A stretch of 64,000 bases of DNA from Jiella mangrovi (GCF_017815135.1 NZ_JAGJCF010000021.1:19304-83303); one strand, 5' to 3'. Counted from the stretch's first letter, positions 19,877-28,868 are shown. Notes: generated from the letters alone by a model not told the origin. Program-made: numbers and translations.

Positions 19877-21024
19877 GCCGTCACCACCTTCGTCTCGCCT
19901 GTCTTGGCTCCGGACTTCGCCTCGGCTTCCGCCTTGCCCGGAGCGCGGGCCGTCTTTGGCGCGGCGCGGCCGGAGACCACCCGGTATCGCACCAGAATGT
20001 CGGTGGCGAGCAGGAAGAACAGCATCATCGCCTGGAAGACGCCGGTCGCCGCCGATGGCAGACCGATCGTCGTCTGAGCGCTCTCGCCGCCGACATAGGT
20101 CAGCGCCAGAACCATCGCAGCCAACAGGATGCCGAGCGGGTTCAGCCGGCCGAGAAAGGCGACAATGATCGCTGTATAGCCATAGCCCGTCGGAAATTGC
20201 GGCACCATCTGGCCGAACGGACCGGAGGCTTCCAGGATGCCGGCAAAGCCGGCGAGCCCCCCGCCCGCCATCAGCGCGATCCACACCGTCGAGGCGGCGC
20301 CGAAGCCCCCGAAGGCCGCCGCCTTGGGTGCAAGGCCGACGACCCGCATCTGGAAGCCGGTGATCGTCCGCGTCATGACGAAGAAGGCGGTGAGCGCGAC
20401 CGCCACGGCCAGCGGCACACCGAGATGGATCAGGGTTCCCGGCACGACCATCGGCAGGGTCTGATCGGCGGTGAACATCGCCGTCTGCGGGAAGTTGAAC
20501 CCCATCGGGTCCTTCCAGGGACCGCGCATCAGATAATACAGAAGCTGGATCGCGACGTAATTGAGCATCAGGCTCGACAGGATCTCGTTGACCCCGAGCG
20601 TCGTCTTCAGCACCGCCGGGATCGCCGCCCAGGCCATGCCACCGACGATGCCGGCGAGAAGCATCAGCGGCAGGATCCAGCCTCCCGACATGTCGAGGGT
20701 GGCAAGCGCGATGCCTGTTCCGGCAAGGCCGCCGAGAATGTATTGCCCCTCGGCCCCGATGTTCCACACATTGGCGCGAAAGCCGATGGCAAGCCCGGTG
20801 GCGATCATCGCCAGCGGTGCGGCCTTCACCAGGAGGTCCTGCCAGCGATAGGGATTGAACAGCGGCTTGACGAAGATCTCGAGGATCGCGCCCAATCCGT
20901 CATGGCCGAGAAGCGTGAAGAGGACGGCCCCGACGACGAGCGTCAGCGCGACGGCGATCACCGGCGCGGCCAGCATCATGGCGCGGCTTTCCTGCCGCCG
21001 GGGTTCCATCCGCAACAGGCTCAC
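19873..21024 (-). CDS. ABC transporter permease, first subunit (nucleoside/BMP type)
   Basis: A 383-residue inner-membrane permease related to YufP. It has an N-terminal helix (MLAAPVIAVALTLVVGAVLF), GFRANVWNIGAEGQYILGG, TTLGVNEILSSLMLNYVA and the coupling loop FQMRVVGLAPKAAAFGG. The C-terminal 40 residues are Ala/Lys-rich and probably unstructured. The chosen start is a GTG that overlaps the TGA of the ATPase gene (GTGA); an ATG five codons later is possible. It works with the neighbouring permease, ATPase and BMP lipid-free binding protein as one importer. Confidence 0.93.
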   Translation of the reverse strand: MSLLRMEPRRQESRAMMLAAPVIAVALTLVVGAVLFTLLGHDGLGAILEIFVKPLFNPYRWQDLLVKAAPLAMIATGLAIGFRANVWNIGAEGQYILGGLAGTGIALATLDMSGGWILPLMLLAGIVGGMAWAAIPAVLKTTLGVNEILSSLMLNYVAIQLLYYLMRGPWKDPMGFNFPQTAMFTADQTLPMVVPGTLIHLGVPLAVAVALTAFFVMTRTITGFQMRVVGLAPKAAAFGGFGAASTVWIALMAGGGLAGFAGILEASGPFGQMVPQFPTGYGYTAIIVAFLGRLNPLGILLAAMVLALTYVGGESAQTTIGLPSAATGVFQAMMLFFLLATDILVRYRVVSGRAAPKTARAPGKAEAEAKSGAKTGETKVVTA

Positions 21025-22616
21025 AGCGCAGGCTCCGGCCTCTTCGCGGGGGCGTGCGAGGGATCGGCGGCGCGGCCTGCGCCGGCCCCGTCGATCTCGG
21101 ACCCGTGTACGCCGCCCATCAGCAAGCCGACCTTTTCGATGTCGATGCCCTTGACATCCATCGCCTCGGACAGCCGCCCCTCGTTGATCACCGCAAGGCG
21201 GTCGCAGAGCTCCAGCAATTCGTCGAGATCCTGGCTGACCACGACGACGGACGCCCCCTTGGCGACGAGATCGATCATCGCCTGGCGGATGAAGGAGGCG
21301 GCCCCCGCATCGACGCCCCAGGTCGGCTGGGACACGACGAAGACCGCCGGGTTCTGCATGATCTCGCGGCCCATGACGAATTTCTGCAGGTTGCCGCCCG
21401 AAAGGCTGCCTGCGGCGGCGGCGGGCCCCGTCGCCTTCACCGAGAAGGCCTCGATCACGCGCGTCGCATAGTCCTTCGCCGCGCCGCCCTTGATGACGCC
21501 GCCCGAGGCGAGGCCCATGCGGCTTCGCGCCGACAGAATGGCGTTTTCGGCGAGCGACATGGCAGGCACGGCGGCGTGGCCGTTGCGTTCTTCCGGTGAA
21601 CTCGCAAGCCCGGCCTTGCGCCGCGCGCCGACCGAGAGCTGTGAAAGTTCCCTGCCTTCCAGACGGATCGAGCCGGTGACGCCGGCCTGCGTCTCGCCGG
21701 AGATCACCGCGAGAAGCTCATTCTGGCCGTTGCCGGCGACGCCGGCGATGCCGAAGATCTCGCCCGAGCGCACGGAAAACGACACGTCCTTCAGGCTCGT
21801 ACCGAAGGGGGGCTCGCCCGGCGCCGAAAGCCCGGAAACAGTGAAGCGATCCTCGCCATAGGAGCAGTCCGACTTGTCGGACAGATCCTTCAGGCTGCCG
21901 CCGATCATCATTTCCGCCATCGACTTCGCCGATTCCCGCCGCGGATCGCAGCTTCCCACGACCTTGCCGCCGCGCAAGATGGTGGCGGATTCGCACAGGA
22001 CCTCGATCTCGTGCAGCTTGTGGGAAATATAGAGGATCGAGCAGCCCTCATTCGCCAGCCGCCACAGCGTCTTGAACAGCTCCTCCACCTCCTGCGGCGT
22101 CAGCACCGAAGTCGGCTCGTCCATGATCAGGAGCCTGGGCTCCTGCAGCAGCGCGCGGACGATCTCGATCCGCTGGCGCTCGCCGACCGAGAGCGTGTGC
22201 ACATATCGATGCGGATCGAGCGACAGGCCGTAGCTGTCCAGCACCTCGCGCACCCTGGCTTCCAGCTGCCGGCGCGGTGGCGGATCGTCCATGCCGAGCG
22301 CGATATTCTCCAGCACCGTCATCGCCTCGAACAGCGAGAAATGCTGGAACACCATGCCGATACCGAGCGCCCGCGCCTCCTTCGGCGAGCCGATCTGCAC
22401 AAGATTTCCGTCGAAGACGATCGCGCCCTCGTCGGCGCTCTGGACGCCGTAGATGATCTTGACGAGCGTCGATTTGCCGGCGCCGTTTTCCCCCAGGAGA
22501 GCGTGGATCGTGCCGGCGGGCACCGCAAAGGAGACCTGATCGTTCGCAACCACGCCGGGAAAGCGCTTGGAAATGCCCTTGAGTTCCAGACGTGGCGCAG
22601 CCGCCTTCGCTGTCAT
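21021..22616 (-). CDS. ABC transporter ATP-binding protein, two nucleotide-binding domains
   Basis: A 531-residue fused ATPase of the sugar/nucleoside importer type (YufO/RbsA-like). Domain 1 has Walker A GENGAGKSTLVK, signature LSVGERQRIEI and Walker B LLIMDEPTSVL. Domain 2 has GVAGNGQNELL in place of a canonical P-loop and LSGGNLQKFVMGRE as signature, with VVSQPTWGVD, the usual degenerate second site of this family. The ATG at 22616 is preceded by AGAGG at good spacing; an in-frame ATG at 22640 is the alternative. It heads the importer operon, 82 bases downstream of xdhC. Confidence 0.94.
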   Translation of the reverse strand: MTAKAAAPRLELKGISKRFPGVVANDQVSFAVPAGTIHALLGENGAGKSTLVKIIYGVQSADEGAIVFDGNLVQIGSPKEARALGIGMVFQHFSLFEAMTVLENIALGMDDPPPRRQLEARVREVLDSYGLSLDPHRYVHTLSVGERQRIEIVRALLQEPRLLIMDEPTSVLTPQEVEELFKTLWRLANEGCSILYISHKLHEIEVLCESATILRGGKVVGSCDPRRESAKSMAEMMIGGSLKDLSDKSDCSYGEDRFTVSGLSAPGEPPFGTSLKDVSFSVRSGEIFGIAGVAGNGQNELLAVISGETQAGVTGSIRLEGRELSQLSVGARRKAGLASSPEERNGHAAVPAMSLAENAILSARSRMGLASGGVIKGGAAKDYATRVIEAFSVKATGPAAAAGSLSGGNLQKFVMGREIMQNPAVFVVSQPTWGVDAGAASFIRQAMIDLVAKGASVVVVSQDLDELLELCDRLAVINEGRLSEAMDVKGIDIEKVGLLMGGVHGSEIDGAGAGRAADPSHAPAKRPEPAL

Positions 22617-22698
22617 CAATCCCGACCTCTGCCCGATCATCCGACCCGATTCGAGTATGGCATCCGCAACGCCCCCCTGCCAAGCATCACGGCAGGGA

Positions 22699-23505
22699 TT
22701 ATTCCTGACGTTTTAACAGGCATGTGACGATCTCGGCCGCCGTCAGCGCGGCGATGACCTCGGGTCGCTTGTCGCGAAGCGCGGCCCCGCCGATCGGCAA
22801 TGTCAGCCGAGCGGCACCGGATTCTCGCCCCTCCTCGGCGAGATGGCGGCGAAAGCGCTGGCGCTTGGTGGCCGAACCGATCATTCCGACATAGGCGGCG
22901 TCGGCTCGCGCAAGCGCTGCGGAAGCGACGAGGAAATCCAGCGAATGGTCGTGGGTCATGACGACATAGGCGGCGCCCGGCGGTGCGTCGGCGACGAGGG
23001 ATTCCGGCAGGGCTGCGGCGATGCATCGCACGGGTTCCGCGATGTCGACGAGAGTCTCGGGCCGCGAATCGACGAGACTGACGGCAAGCGGAAGCGGCGC
23101 GAGAGCAGTGGCGAGCGCGCGGCCCGTATGGCCGGCGCCGAAGATCAGGACGGCGGGAAGAGCGCTTCGCTGGCGCTCGTCTTCGAGCGCGATCTCGGCC
23201 AGCAGCGCCCCGTCGAGCCGGCGGAAGGACAGGTTCACCCGCCCGCCGCAGCACTGGCCGATTTCAGGCCCGAGGGGCACGTCGGACGTCGCATGGACCT
23301 CGCCGTTCCCGATCATCCGCCGCGCCGTGTCGATCGCGTCGAACTCCAGCCGCCCGCCGCCGATCGTTCCGGCGACCCTCTCTGCCGTCACCAGCATACG
23401 CGCCCCGGCCTCGCGGGGGGTGGAGCCGAGAGCCGTCTCGACGGTCACGAGGATGGCGGTTTCGGACGTGTCGAGAGAGCGGCGAGCGACAGCGACAAGG
23501 GTCAT
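22699..23505 (-). CDS. xdhC: XdhC, xanthine dehydrogenase accessory/maturation protein
   Basis: A 268-residue chaperone that binds molybdenum cofactor, promotes its sulfuration and inserts it into XdhB. It shows the N-terminal XdhC/CoxI segment with GSTPREAGARMLV, a GQCCGGRV cysteine pair and a Rossmann segment VLIFGAGHTGRAL, followed by YVVMTHDHSLDF and YVGMIGSATKR. It would normally follow xdhB directly, but here about 1.0 kb with a repeat and a hicAB pair lies between, so it may need its own promoter. Confidence 0.95.
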   Translation of the reverse strand: MTLVAVARRSLDTSETAILVTVETALGSTPREAGARMLVTAERVAGTIGGGRLEFDAIDTARRMIGNGEVHATSDVPLGPEIGQCCGGRVNLSFRRLDGALLAEIALEDERQRSALPAVLIFGAGHTGRALATALAPLPLAVSLVDSRPETLVDIAEPVRCIAAALPESLVADAPPGAAYVVMTHDHSLDFLVASAALARADAAYVGMIGSATKRQRFRRHLAEEGRESGAARLTLPIGGAALRDKRPEVIAALTAAEIVTCLLKRQE

Positions 23506-23869
23506 CGGGGCGTGGCCCGTTCGGTGCCTGATCTTTTCCGATGACGAAAGAGGTCATGACAGCCGAATGTCCGCGCCTCGGCACGCCCCGCTCTGCCCTG
23601 CCGGACATCTCCCCCACGAGGGGGGAGATCGATCTCGCGAAACCGCCGCCACCTGGAATCCGGCGCTCGTCGAGGCATAGACGTCTGAGAAAAAGGCGGA
23701 AACGATGCCGCGCCCAATCTCCCCCCTTGTGGGGGAGATGTCCGGCAGGACAGAGGGGGGTGGCTGGGCGCCGTCACGTCAATCGGTCCTCCCCGGCACC
23801 GGCTTGGAACGCTCGAGCGGGCTTGGTCGACAAGCCAGGAGACTTTGTCATTGCGCCCACGCCTGCCTC
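23506..23869. other. Gap between xdhC and hicB, mostly a RIME-like repeat
   Basis: No gene is seen. Most of the gap is the inverted repeat described separately. The remainder (23506-23586 and 23764-23869) shows no clear signals apart from what may be the xdhC promoter next to 23505. Confidence 0.5.
23587..23763. repeat. RIME-like intergenic repeat with two inverted hairpin arms
   Basis: Two arms (about 23587-23632 and 23715-23763) are near-perfect inverted copies. Each contains CTGCCGGACATCTCCCCCAC or its complement and folds into its own hairpin (ATCTCCCCC/GGGGGAGAT). This is the layout of Rhizobium-type intergenic mosaic elements. It lies between xdhC and the hicAB pair, splitting the xdh gene set. 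The family assignment is from memory of the conserved core. Confidence 0.8.
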
Positions 23870-24208
23870 TCATTCATCCCGTGCCGCACGTTCGATCGCC
23901 TCTCCAACCCATTCATTGAGGCTCTTCTGCTGGGCCTTCGCCGCAGTCACGGCGGCGGCATGCAGGTCCGCTTCGATCCGAACGTTGAACTTTCCGGAAA
24001 AACCGCGGAATGGCTCGATGCCGTTTTCGGCGCACATTTCGAGATAGGTCTTCAAGGAAAGACGTCCTTCCTCCTTCAGTCCATCGACGCTCGTGGCATA
24101 AAAATCCGCTCCACCACTGAGATTCACGAATTCTCCGCGAAACATCCCGATCTCCGGATCAAAGGTGACAACCGCCTTCTGACCGTCGATTTCCATCACA
24201 TTGTTCAT
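23870..24208 (-). CDS. hicB: HicB antitoxin
   Basis: A 112-residue antitoxin. The N-terminal half is the partial RNase-H-like HicB fold (AVVTFDPEIGMFRGEFVNL, LKEEGRLSLKTYLEMC), and the C-terminal half (FNVRIEADLHAAAVTAAKAQ, LNEWVGEAIERAA) is a ribbon-helix-helix DNA-binding domain. It would neutralise HicA and repress the pair. The ATG at 24208 overlaps the hicA stop as ATGA; the longer frame to 24478 runs through hicA and is rejected. The pair sits inside the purine cluster between xdhB and xdhC. Confidence 0.9.
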   Translation of the reverse strand: MNNVMEIDGQKAVVTFDPEIGMFRGEFVNLSGGADFYATSVDGLKEEGRLSLKTYLEMCAENGIEPFRGFSGKFNVRIEADLHAAAVTAAKAQQKSLNEWVGEAIERAARDE

Positions 24209-24462
24209 GACGGCCTCACCCCGTTCGATTCGAGCCATTTCCTGATCGACACGACCGCACCTTTGTCGGTTTCCGGGGACGGATGCGGGCGATGAAAGAC
24301 GCGGATTTCGCCGAACAGGATCACACCCACCCTCGAACCTGCCCGCTCTTCGATCTTCGCACCCAGATCGAGCAGCAAGGCCTCGATATCGTCCCACCGG
24401 ATCGTCCCGCTCACGGGTCGCGCGAAAAGCGCATCGAGCGTGCGCCGATGCCGTTTCTTCAT
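24205..24462 (-). CDS. hicA: HicA-type mRNA interferase toxin
   Basis: An 85-residue small toxin with a double-stranded RNA-binding-like fold that cleaves mRNA. Visible are VSGTIRWDDIEALLLDLG, a central AGSRVGVILFGE, and FHRPHPSPETDKGAVVSIRK. In classical HicA the catalytic His follows Gly-Ser; here GSRV puts Arg-Val there, and the only histidines are in FHRPHP, a feature of the longer HicA subfamily. It precedes and overlaps hicB, the usual toxin-first order. Function as an active toxin is inferred from the pair. Confidence 0.87.
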   Translation of the reverse strand: MKKRHRRTLDALFARPVSGTIRWDDIEALLLDLGAKIEERAGSRVGVILFGEIRVFHRPHPSPETDKGAVVSIRKWLESNGVRPS

Positions 24463-24470
24463 CGCAGATC

Positions 24471-24489
24471 AGTACCAATATATAGTACC
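24471..24489 (-). promoter_or_regulatory. Candidate hicAB promoter/operator
   Basis: An AT-rich stretch in GC-rich surroundings lies 9 to 27 bases upstream of the hicA start. Read on the minus strand it contains GGTACTATATATTGGTACT, a repeated GGTACT flanking a TATATT -10-like core. Such repeats around the core promoter are where ribbon-helix-helix antitoxins bind. No binding evidence is available. Confidence 0.4.
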
Positions 24490-24542
24490 GTCATCGAGGC
24501 AGTCCAGACGGGTTCTGCCGGGTCGGCCGTGCAGACATCGTG

Positions 24543-26960
24543 CTACTGGCTCCTGACATCCTCCACCGCCATTAACACCCTTTCCGGCGTCGCGGGGGCA
24601 TCGAGGCGCGGAAACGCCCGTCCATTGCCGGCCGCACACACCGCGTCGGTCAGCGCCGAGAATACCGAGATCGCCAGCATGAAGGGCGGTTCGCCGACGG
24701 CTTTCGAACGATAGACGGTCTCGGCGCGGTTCTCGCCCTTGTCCCAGATGGCGATCCTGAGATCGTCCGGCCGGTCGTTGGAGGTCGGGATCTTGTAGGT
24801 GGAGGGCGCGTGGGTCTTCAGCCGGCCCTTGTCGTCCCACCAGAGCTCTTCCGTCGTCAGCCAGCCCATCCCCTGGACGAAGCCACCCTCGATCTGGCCC
24901 ATGTCGATCGCCGGATTGAGCGACCTGCCGACGTCATGGAGGATGTCGGCGCGCAAGAGCCGGTATTCGCCGGTCAGCGTGTCGATCACGACTTCCGAAC
25001 AGGCCGCGCCATAGGCGAAGTAATAGAAGGGCCGGCCGCTCGCCGCTTCCCGGTCGTAGTCGATCTCCGGCGTGGCGTAAAAGCCGGTCGAGGACAGCGA
25101 GATGCGCGCGAGATAGGCTTCGCCGACGAGATCGGAAAAGCGCTTCTCGTCGTTGCCGATGCGCACGCGGTTCGCCTCGAAAACCACCTGCTCTTTCGGT
25201 ACGTGATAGCGCTCGGAAGCAAAGGCGATCAGCCGGTCCTTGATCGTGCGGGCCGCATTCAGCGCGGCCATGCCGTTGAGGTCGGAGCCCGACGAGGCCG
25301 CCGTCGCGGAGGTGTTGGGCACTTTCGCCGTCGTCGTCGCGGTGATCTTCACCTTGCCCAGATCGATCTGGAACTCCTCGGCGACGACCTGGGCCACCTT
25401 GACGAACAGCCCCTGTCCCATCTCGGTGCCGCCGTGGTTCAGATGCACCGAGCCGTCCTTGTAGACATGGACGAGGGCGCCGGCCTGGTTGAGATGTGTT
25501 GTCGTGAAGGAGATGCCGAACTTCACCGGCGTCAGCGCCAGTCCCTTCTTGAAGATCGTACTGCCGGCGTTGAACGCCTTCACCGCCTCGCAGCGGGCCC
25601 GGTAGTCCGACGAGGCTTCCAGTTCCTCGACGATCTCGGCGATGACGCAGTCGGTGACCGGCATGTGATAGGGCGTCACCGCCGGCTCTTCGCCGATGGC
25701 CGGATAGAAGTTGCGCTTGCGCACATCCAGGGGATCGACGCCTGTCAGAAAGGCGATCTCGTCCATCGCCCGCTCGATGCCGACCATCCCCTGCGGCCCG
25801 CCGAAGCCCCGGAAGGCGGTGTTCGACACGGTATGGGTCTTCAGCCGCCGGGAATGGATGCGTGCGGCTTTCAGATCATAGGCGTTGTCGGCGTGAAACA
25901 TCGCCCGGTCGGCGATGGCGGCCGACAGATCGCGGGAATAGCCGCAGCGGACACAATGCTCGAAATCGGCGGCGAGGATCGTCCCGTCTTCGGCAAAGCC
26001 GAGATCGTAGTCGATCCGCGTCTCATGGCGCTTGCCGGTCATCTCCATGTCGTCGTCGCGGTCGAGCCGGCATTTCGCCGGGCGGCCGGTCTTCACCGCA
26101 ACGAGCGCGGCGACCGCCGCAAACAGCGCCGGCTGGCTTTCCTTGCCGCCGAAGCCGCCGCCCATGCGCCTCAGCTCCACCGTCACCGCGTGATCAGGCA
26201 CGCCGAGCATCTTGGCGACATTGTGCTGGACCTCCGAGGGGTGCTGCGTGGAAGAGCGCACGAAAACGTCGCCGTCCTCCATGGGAATGGCCGTGGCGAT
26301 CTGGCCTTCCAGATAGAAATGGTCCTGCCCGCCGACCTCGACCCGGCCGCTTGCCCGTAGCGGCGCGGCTTCGAGCGCGGACGCGGCATCGCCGAGCCGC
26401 ATCTCGTAGGCCGGCAACAGGTCTTCGCCCGCTTCGTCCGCATGGGCGAGCGCCGCGTCGATGGAGATCGCCGCCGGCAGGTCCTCATAGTCGACGACGG
26501 CAAGCTTTGCCGCCGCGCGGGCCTGAAGCTCGGTCTCGGCCGCCACGGCAAAGAGCGGCTGGCCGACATATTGGACGACGGCGCACTCGCCCTGAAGCGG
26601 CGGGAAGATCGGATCGTCGCCGAAGACCGGCGAATAGTCGTTCTCGCCGGGGATGTCCTCGGCGGTCAGCACGGCGGCGACGCCCGGCGCGGCACGAGCT
26701 GCCGCAAGGTCGAGCCGCGCGATCTTCGCATGGGCGCGCGCCGACATGGCGATGAAGACCTGCAGCGTTCCCGGCAGTTCCGGCTCGTCGTCGCCATAGC
26801 GCGCCGCGCCCGTGACGTGCTTCATGCCGCTGTCATGGGCGGCCGGCGTCGCAACGCCGCCCCTGATCCGCGCTTCGTGGCCCGGTGGCCGCTCGTTCAG
26901 TTCGGCGATGCCCGGCTCGCCGGCGCCGGAGCGATCCTGGATGCGGGTCTCGTCCATCAT
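24543..26960 (-). CDS. xdhB: XdhB, xanthine dehydrogenase molybdopterin-binding subunit
   Basis: An 805-residue large subunit that carries the molybdenum cofactor and oxidises hypoxanthine and xanthine to urate. Conserved features include GYSRDLSAAIADRA, MGGGFGGKESQP, FRGFGGPQGM, NHGGTEMGQGL and, near the C-terminus, KAVGEPPFMLAI with the catalytic Glu. The substrate-pocket Arg region SRRLKTHTVSNTAFRGFGG matches bacterial XDH. The ATG at 26960 overlaps the xdhA stop as ATGA. The downstream partner xdhC is displaced by hicAB and a repeat. Confidence 0.96.
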   Translation of the reverse strand: MMDETRIQDRSGAGEPGIAELNERPPGHEARIRGGVATPAAHDSGMKHVTGAARYGDDEPELPGTLQVFIAMSARAHAKIARLDLAAARAAPGVAAVLTAEDIPGENDYSPVFGDDPIFPPLQGECAVVQYVGQPLFAVAAETELQARAAAKLAVVDYEDLPAAISIDAALAHADEAGEDLLPAYEMRLGDAASALEAAPLRASGRVEVGGQDHFYLEGQIATAIPMEDGDVFVRSSTQHPSEVQHNVAKMLGVPDHAVTVELRRMGGGFGGKESQPALFAAVAALVAVKTGRPAKCRLDRDDDMEMTGKRHETRIDYDLGFAEDGTILAADFEHCVRCGYSRDLSAAIADRAMFHADNAYDLKAARIHSRRLKTHTVSNTAFRGFGGPQGMVGIERAMDEIAFLTGVDPLDVRKRNFYPAIGEEPAVTPYHMPVTDCVIAEIVEELEASSDYRARCEAVKAFNAGSTIFKKGLALTPVKFGISFTTTHLNQAGALVHVYKDGSVHLNHGGTEMGQGLFVKVAQVVAEEFQIDLGKVKITATTTAKVPNTSATAASSGSDLNGMAALNAARTIKDRLIAFASERYHVPKEQVVFEANRVRIGNDEKRFSDLVGEAYLARISLSSTGFYATPEIDYDREAASGRPFYYFAYGAACSEVVIDTLTGEYRLLRADILHDVGRSLNPAIDMGQIEGGFVQGMGWLTTEELWWDDKGRLKTHAPSTYKIPTSNDRPDDLRIAIWDKGENRAETVYRSKAVGEPPFMLAISVFSALTDAVCAAGNGRAFPRLDAPATPERVLMAVEDVRSQ

Positions 26961-28483
26961 GAAGCTCCGCCGATCGGGGCCATGTCGAGGGTTTCCGGGC
27001 CCATGCCGGCAATGCGCCCCGACGCCTCGCCGGCGAGTTCCAGCTGAAACCGCTTCAACAGGTTCTGCGCCGTCTTTAGCCGGTACTCGCTGGAAGCGCG
27101 CATGTCGGTGAGCGGCGAGAAATCCTCAGCCATTGCCGCCATCGCGTCCGCGGCCGCATCAGCGTCGAACGGCCGGCCGACGAGCTTTGCCTCCGCCGCC
27201 TTCGCCCGCTTCGGCACGCCGGCCATGCCGCCGAATGCAAGCCGCGCCTCGGCGACGATCACGTCCTCGCCCGAAGCCTCGAAGGTCAGGCAAAACGCCG
27301 CCATGACCGCCGAGATATCGCTGTCGAAGCGCTTGGAGATCTTATGGGCGAAGAAGCGCTGATTGTCGGCGAGCCGCGGCACCTCGATGGCGGCGACGAA
27401 CTCGCCCATGGCCCTGTCCTGCTTGCCGTATTCGATGAAGAAATCCTCCAGCGCCACGATGCGCAGATCGTCGCCCTTCCTGAGGAAAATCCGCCCCCCC
27501 AGCGCGATCAGGCAGGGCGGCAGGTCGCCGATCGGCGAGCCGTTGGCGATGTTGCCGCCGAGCGTGCCGGCATTGCGGATCTGGGTGCCGGCAAAGCGGC
27601 GCAGCATCTCGCCGAGATCGGGATGGATGCCGGCCAGCACCTCGCGGGCCTCGCGATGGGTGATCGCCGCGCCGAAATAGACCCGGCCGGCCGCCTCCTC
27701 GATGACCTTCAGATCGCGCACGTGGCTGATGTCGATGAGAAGCGGCAGCTCGCGATACTGCTTGGTCACCCAGAGCCCTATATCGGTCGCCCCGGCGACG
27801 AGAACGGCATCGGGATGGGCGGCATAGGTGTCGGCGAGCTCGTCGACACTGGTCGGCGAAAACCAGCGATGACCGTCAGATGCGTAGGAAAAGACCCCCT
27901 CGCCTTCGAGCTGCGCAAGTCGCGCCGACAGCGCCGCATCCTCTGCGCCCGTGTCCGGCACCGGTTCGTCGGCGATTTCCAGCCCGGCCTCGATGATCGG
28001 GCCATAGCCGGTGCAGCGGCAGAGATTGCCGGCAATCGCATCCTTCACCGACTGGCGGTCGGTGAGCGCCCCGGTCAGCCAGCCGGCGTGCAGCTGCATG
28101 ACGAAGCCCGGCGTGCAGAAGCCGCACTGGCTGGCATGGTTCTCCACCATCGCCGTCTGCAGCGGCGTCGGTCCGTTCCGGCCGATATGCTCGATGGTCT
28201 CGATCGCCCGGCCGTTCATGGCGGGCAGGAACTGGATGCAGGCATTGACCGAGCGGCGGGTCAGGCCGCCGGCCCCGTCATGTTCGCACAAAAGCACGGT
28301 GCAGGCGCCGCAATCGCCCTCGGCGCAGCCCTCCTTGGTGCCGGTGAGGCGCTCGGGGCCGCGCAGATAGTCGAGCAGGGTCGTCGTCGGCGACACGCCC
28401 GCAACCTCCCGCTCGGCGCCGTTGAGAACGAAGCGGATCGGGCGGATCGCAGGCTCGGCCGGTCGGGTCGCGGTGTCGGTCAT
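26957..28483 (-). CDS. xdhA: XdhA, xanthine dehydrogenase iron-sulfur/FAD subunit
   Basis: A 508-residue small subunit passing electrons from the molybdenum site to NAD+. The first [2Fe-2S] domain has CAEGDCGACTV; the second has CGFCTPGFVM and CRCTGYG. The FAD domain (about residue 200 on) has VLVAGATDIGLWVT and GTLGGNIANGSPIGD, and a CO-dehydrogenase-like C-terminal domain follows. It overlaps uraH upstream (TGATG) and xdhB downstream, so the three are one transcription unit. Confidence 0.96.
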   Translation of the reverse strand: MTDTATRPAEPAIRPIRFVLNGAEREVAGVSPTTTLLDYLRGPERLTGTKEGCAEGDCGACTVLLCEHDGAGGLTRRSVNACIQFLPAMNGRAIETIEHIGRNGPTPLQTAMVENHASQCGFCTPGFVMQLHAGWLTGALTDRQSVKDAIAGNLCRCTGYGPIIEAGLEIADEPVPDTGAEDAALSARLAQLEGEGVFSYASDGHRWFSPTSVDELADTYAAHPDAVLVAGATDIGLWVTKQYRELPLLIDISHVRDLKVIEEAAGRVYFGAAITHREAREVLAGIHPDLGEMLRRFAGTQIRNAGTLGGNIANGSPIGDLPPCLIALGGRIFLRKGDDLRIVALEDFFIEYGKQDRAMGEFVAAIEVPRLADNQRFFAHKISKRFDSDISAVMAAFCLTFEASGEDVIVAEARLAFGGMAGVPKRAKAAEAKLVGRPFDADAAADAMAAMAEDFSPLTDMRASSEYRLKTAQNLLKRFQLELAGEASGRIAGMGPETLDMAPIGGAS

Positions 28484-28848
28484 CAGCTCCCCCGATAGGT
28501 CGAATAAGCGTAAGGGGAGACGAGCAGCGGCACATGATAATGCGCCGGCTCGGCGATGCCGAAGCGGATCGGGACGATGTCGAGGAAGGCCGGTTCGGGC
28601 AGCGCGACGCCGAGGCCGCGAAAATAGTCAGCGACGTGGAAGACCAGCTCGTAAGAGCCCTGCGCCATTTCCTCGCCGACGAGCAGCGGCCCGTCCACCC
28701 GGCCGTCCTCGTTGGTGGTGACGGACTTCAGCGGAGTTTGCGATCCGCCCTCGCGGCGGACGAGGTCGATCCGCATGCCGGCGGCGGGACGACCGTGCAT
28801 CGTATCGAGAACGTGGGTCGTCAGTCTGGCGGCGTTTGCCTCGGCCAT
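28483..28848 (-). CDS. uraH: UraH, 5-hydroxyisourate hydrolase (transthyretin-like)
   Basis: A 121-residue transthyretin-related protein that hydrolyses 5-hydroxyisourate to OHCU. It has [17 protein letters not shown] (active His and Asp), a central beta region ([13 protein letters not shown]), [19 protein letters not shown] and the diagnostic C-terminal YRGS. It takes the product of PuuD. The next enzyme, OHCU decarboxylase (UraD), is not in the window. It is the first gene of the minus-strand purine region and has a palindrome just upstream. Confidence 0.96.
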   Translation of the reverse strand: MAEANAARLTTHVLDTMHGRPAAGMRIDLVRREGGSQTPLKSVTTNEDGRVDGPLLVGEEMAQGSYELVFHVADYFRGLGVALPEPAFLDIVPIRFGIAEPAHYHVPLLVSPYAYSTYRGS

Positions 28849-28868
28849 TCAAGCGGTTCCGTCATTTT

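Noticed and set aside
18953..20767. 604-codon minus ORF taken as one gene
   Set aside because: Only the last 307 codons are a permease; the first half is an out-of-frame shadow of the other permease gene, and the true start at 19876 overlaps its stop.
23870..24478. 202-codon ORF as a single protein
   Set aside because: The first 90 codons overlap hicA in another frame; only the HicB part from 24208 is real.
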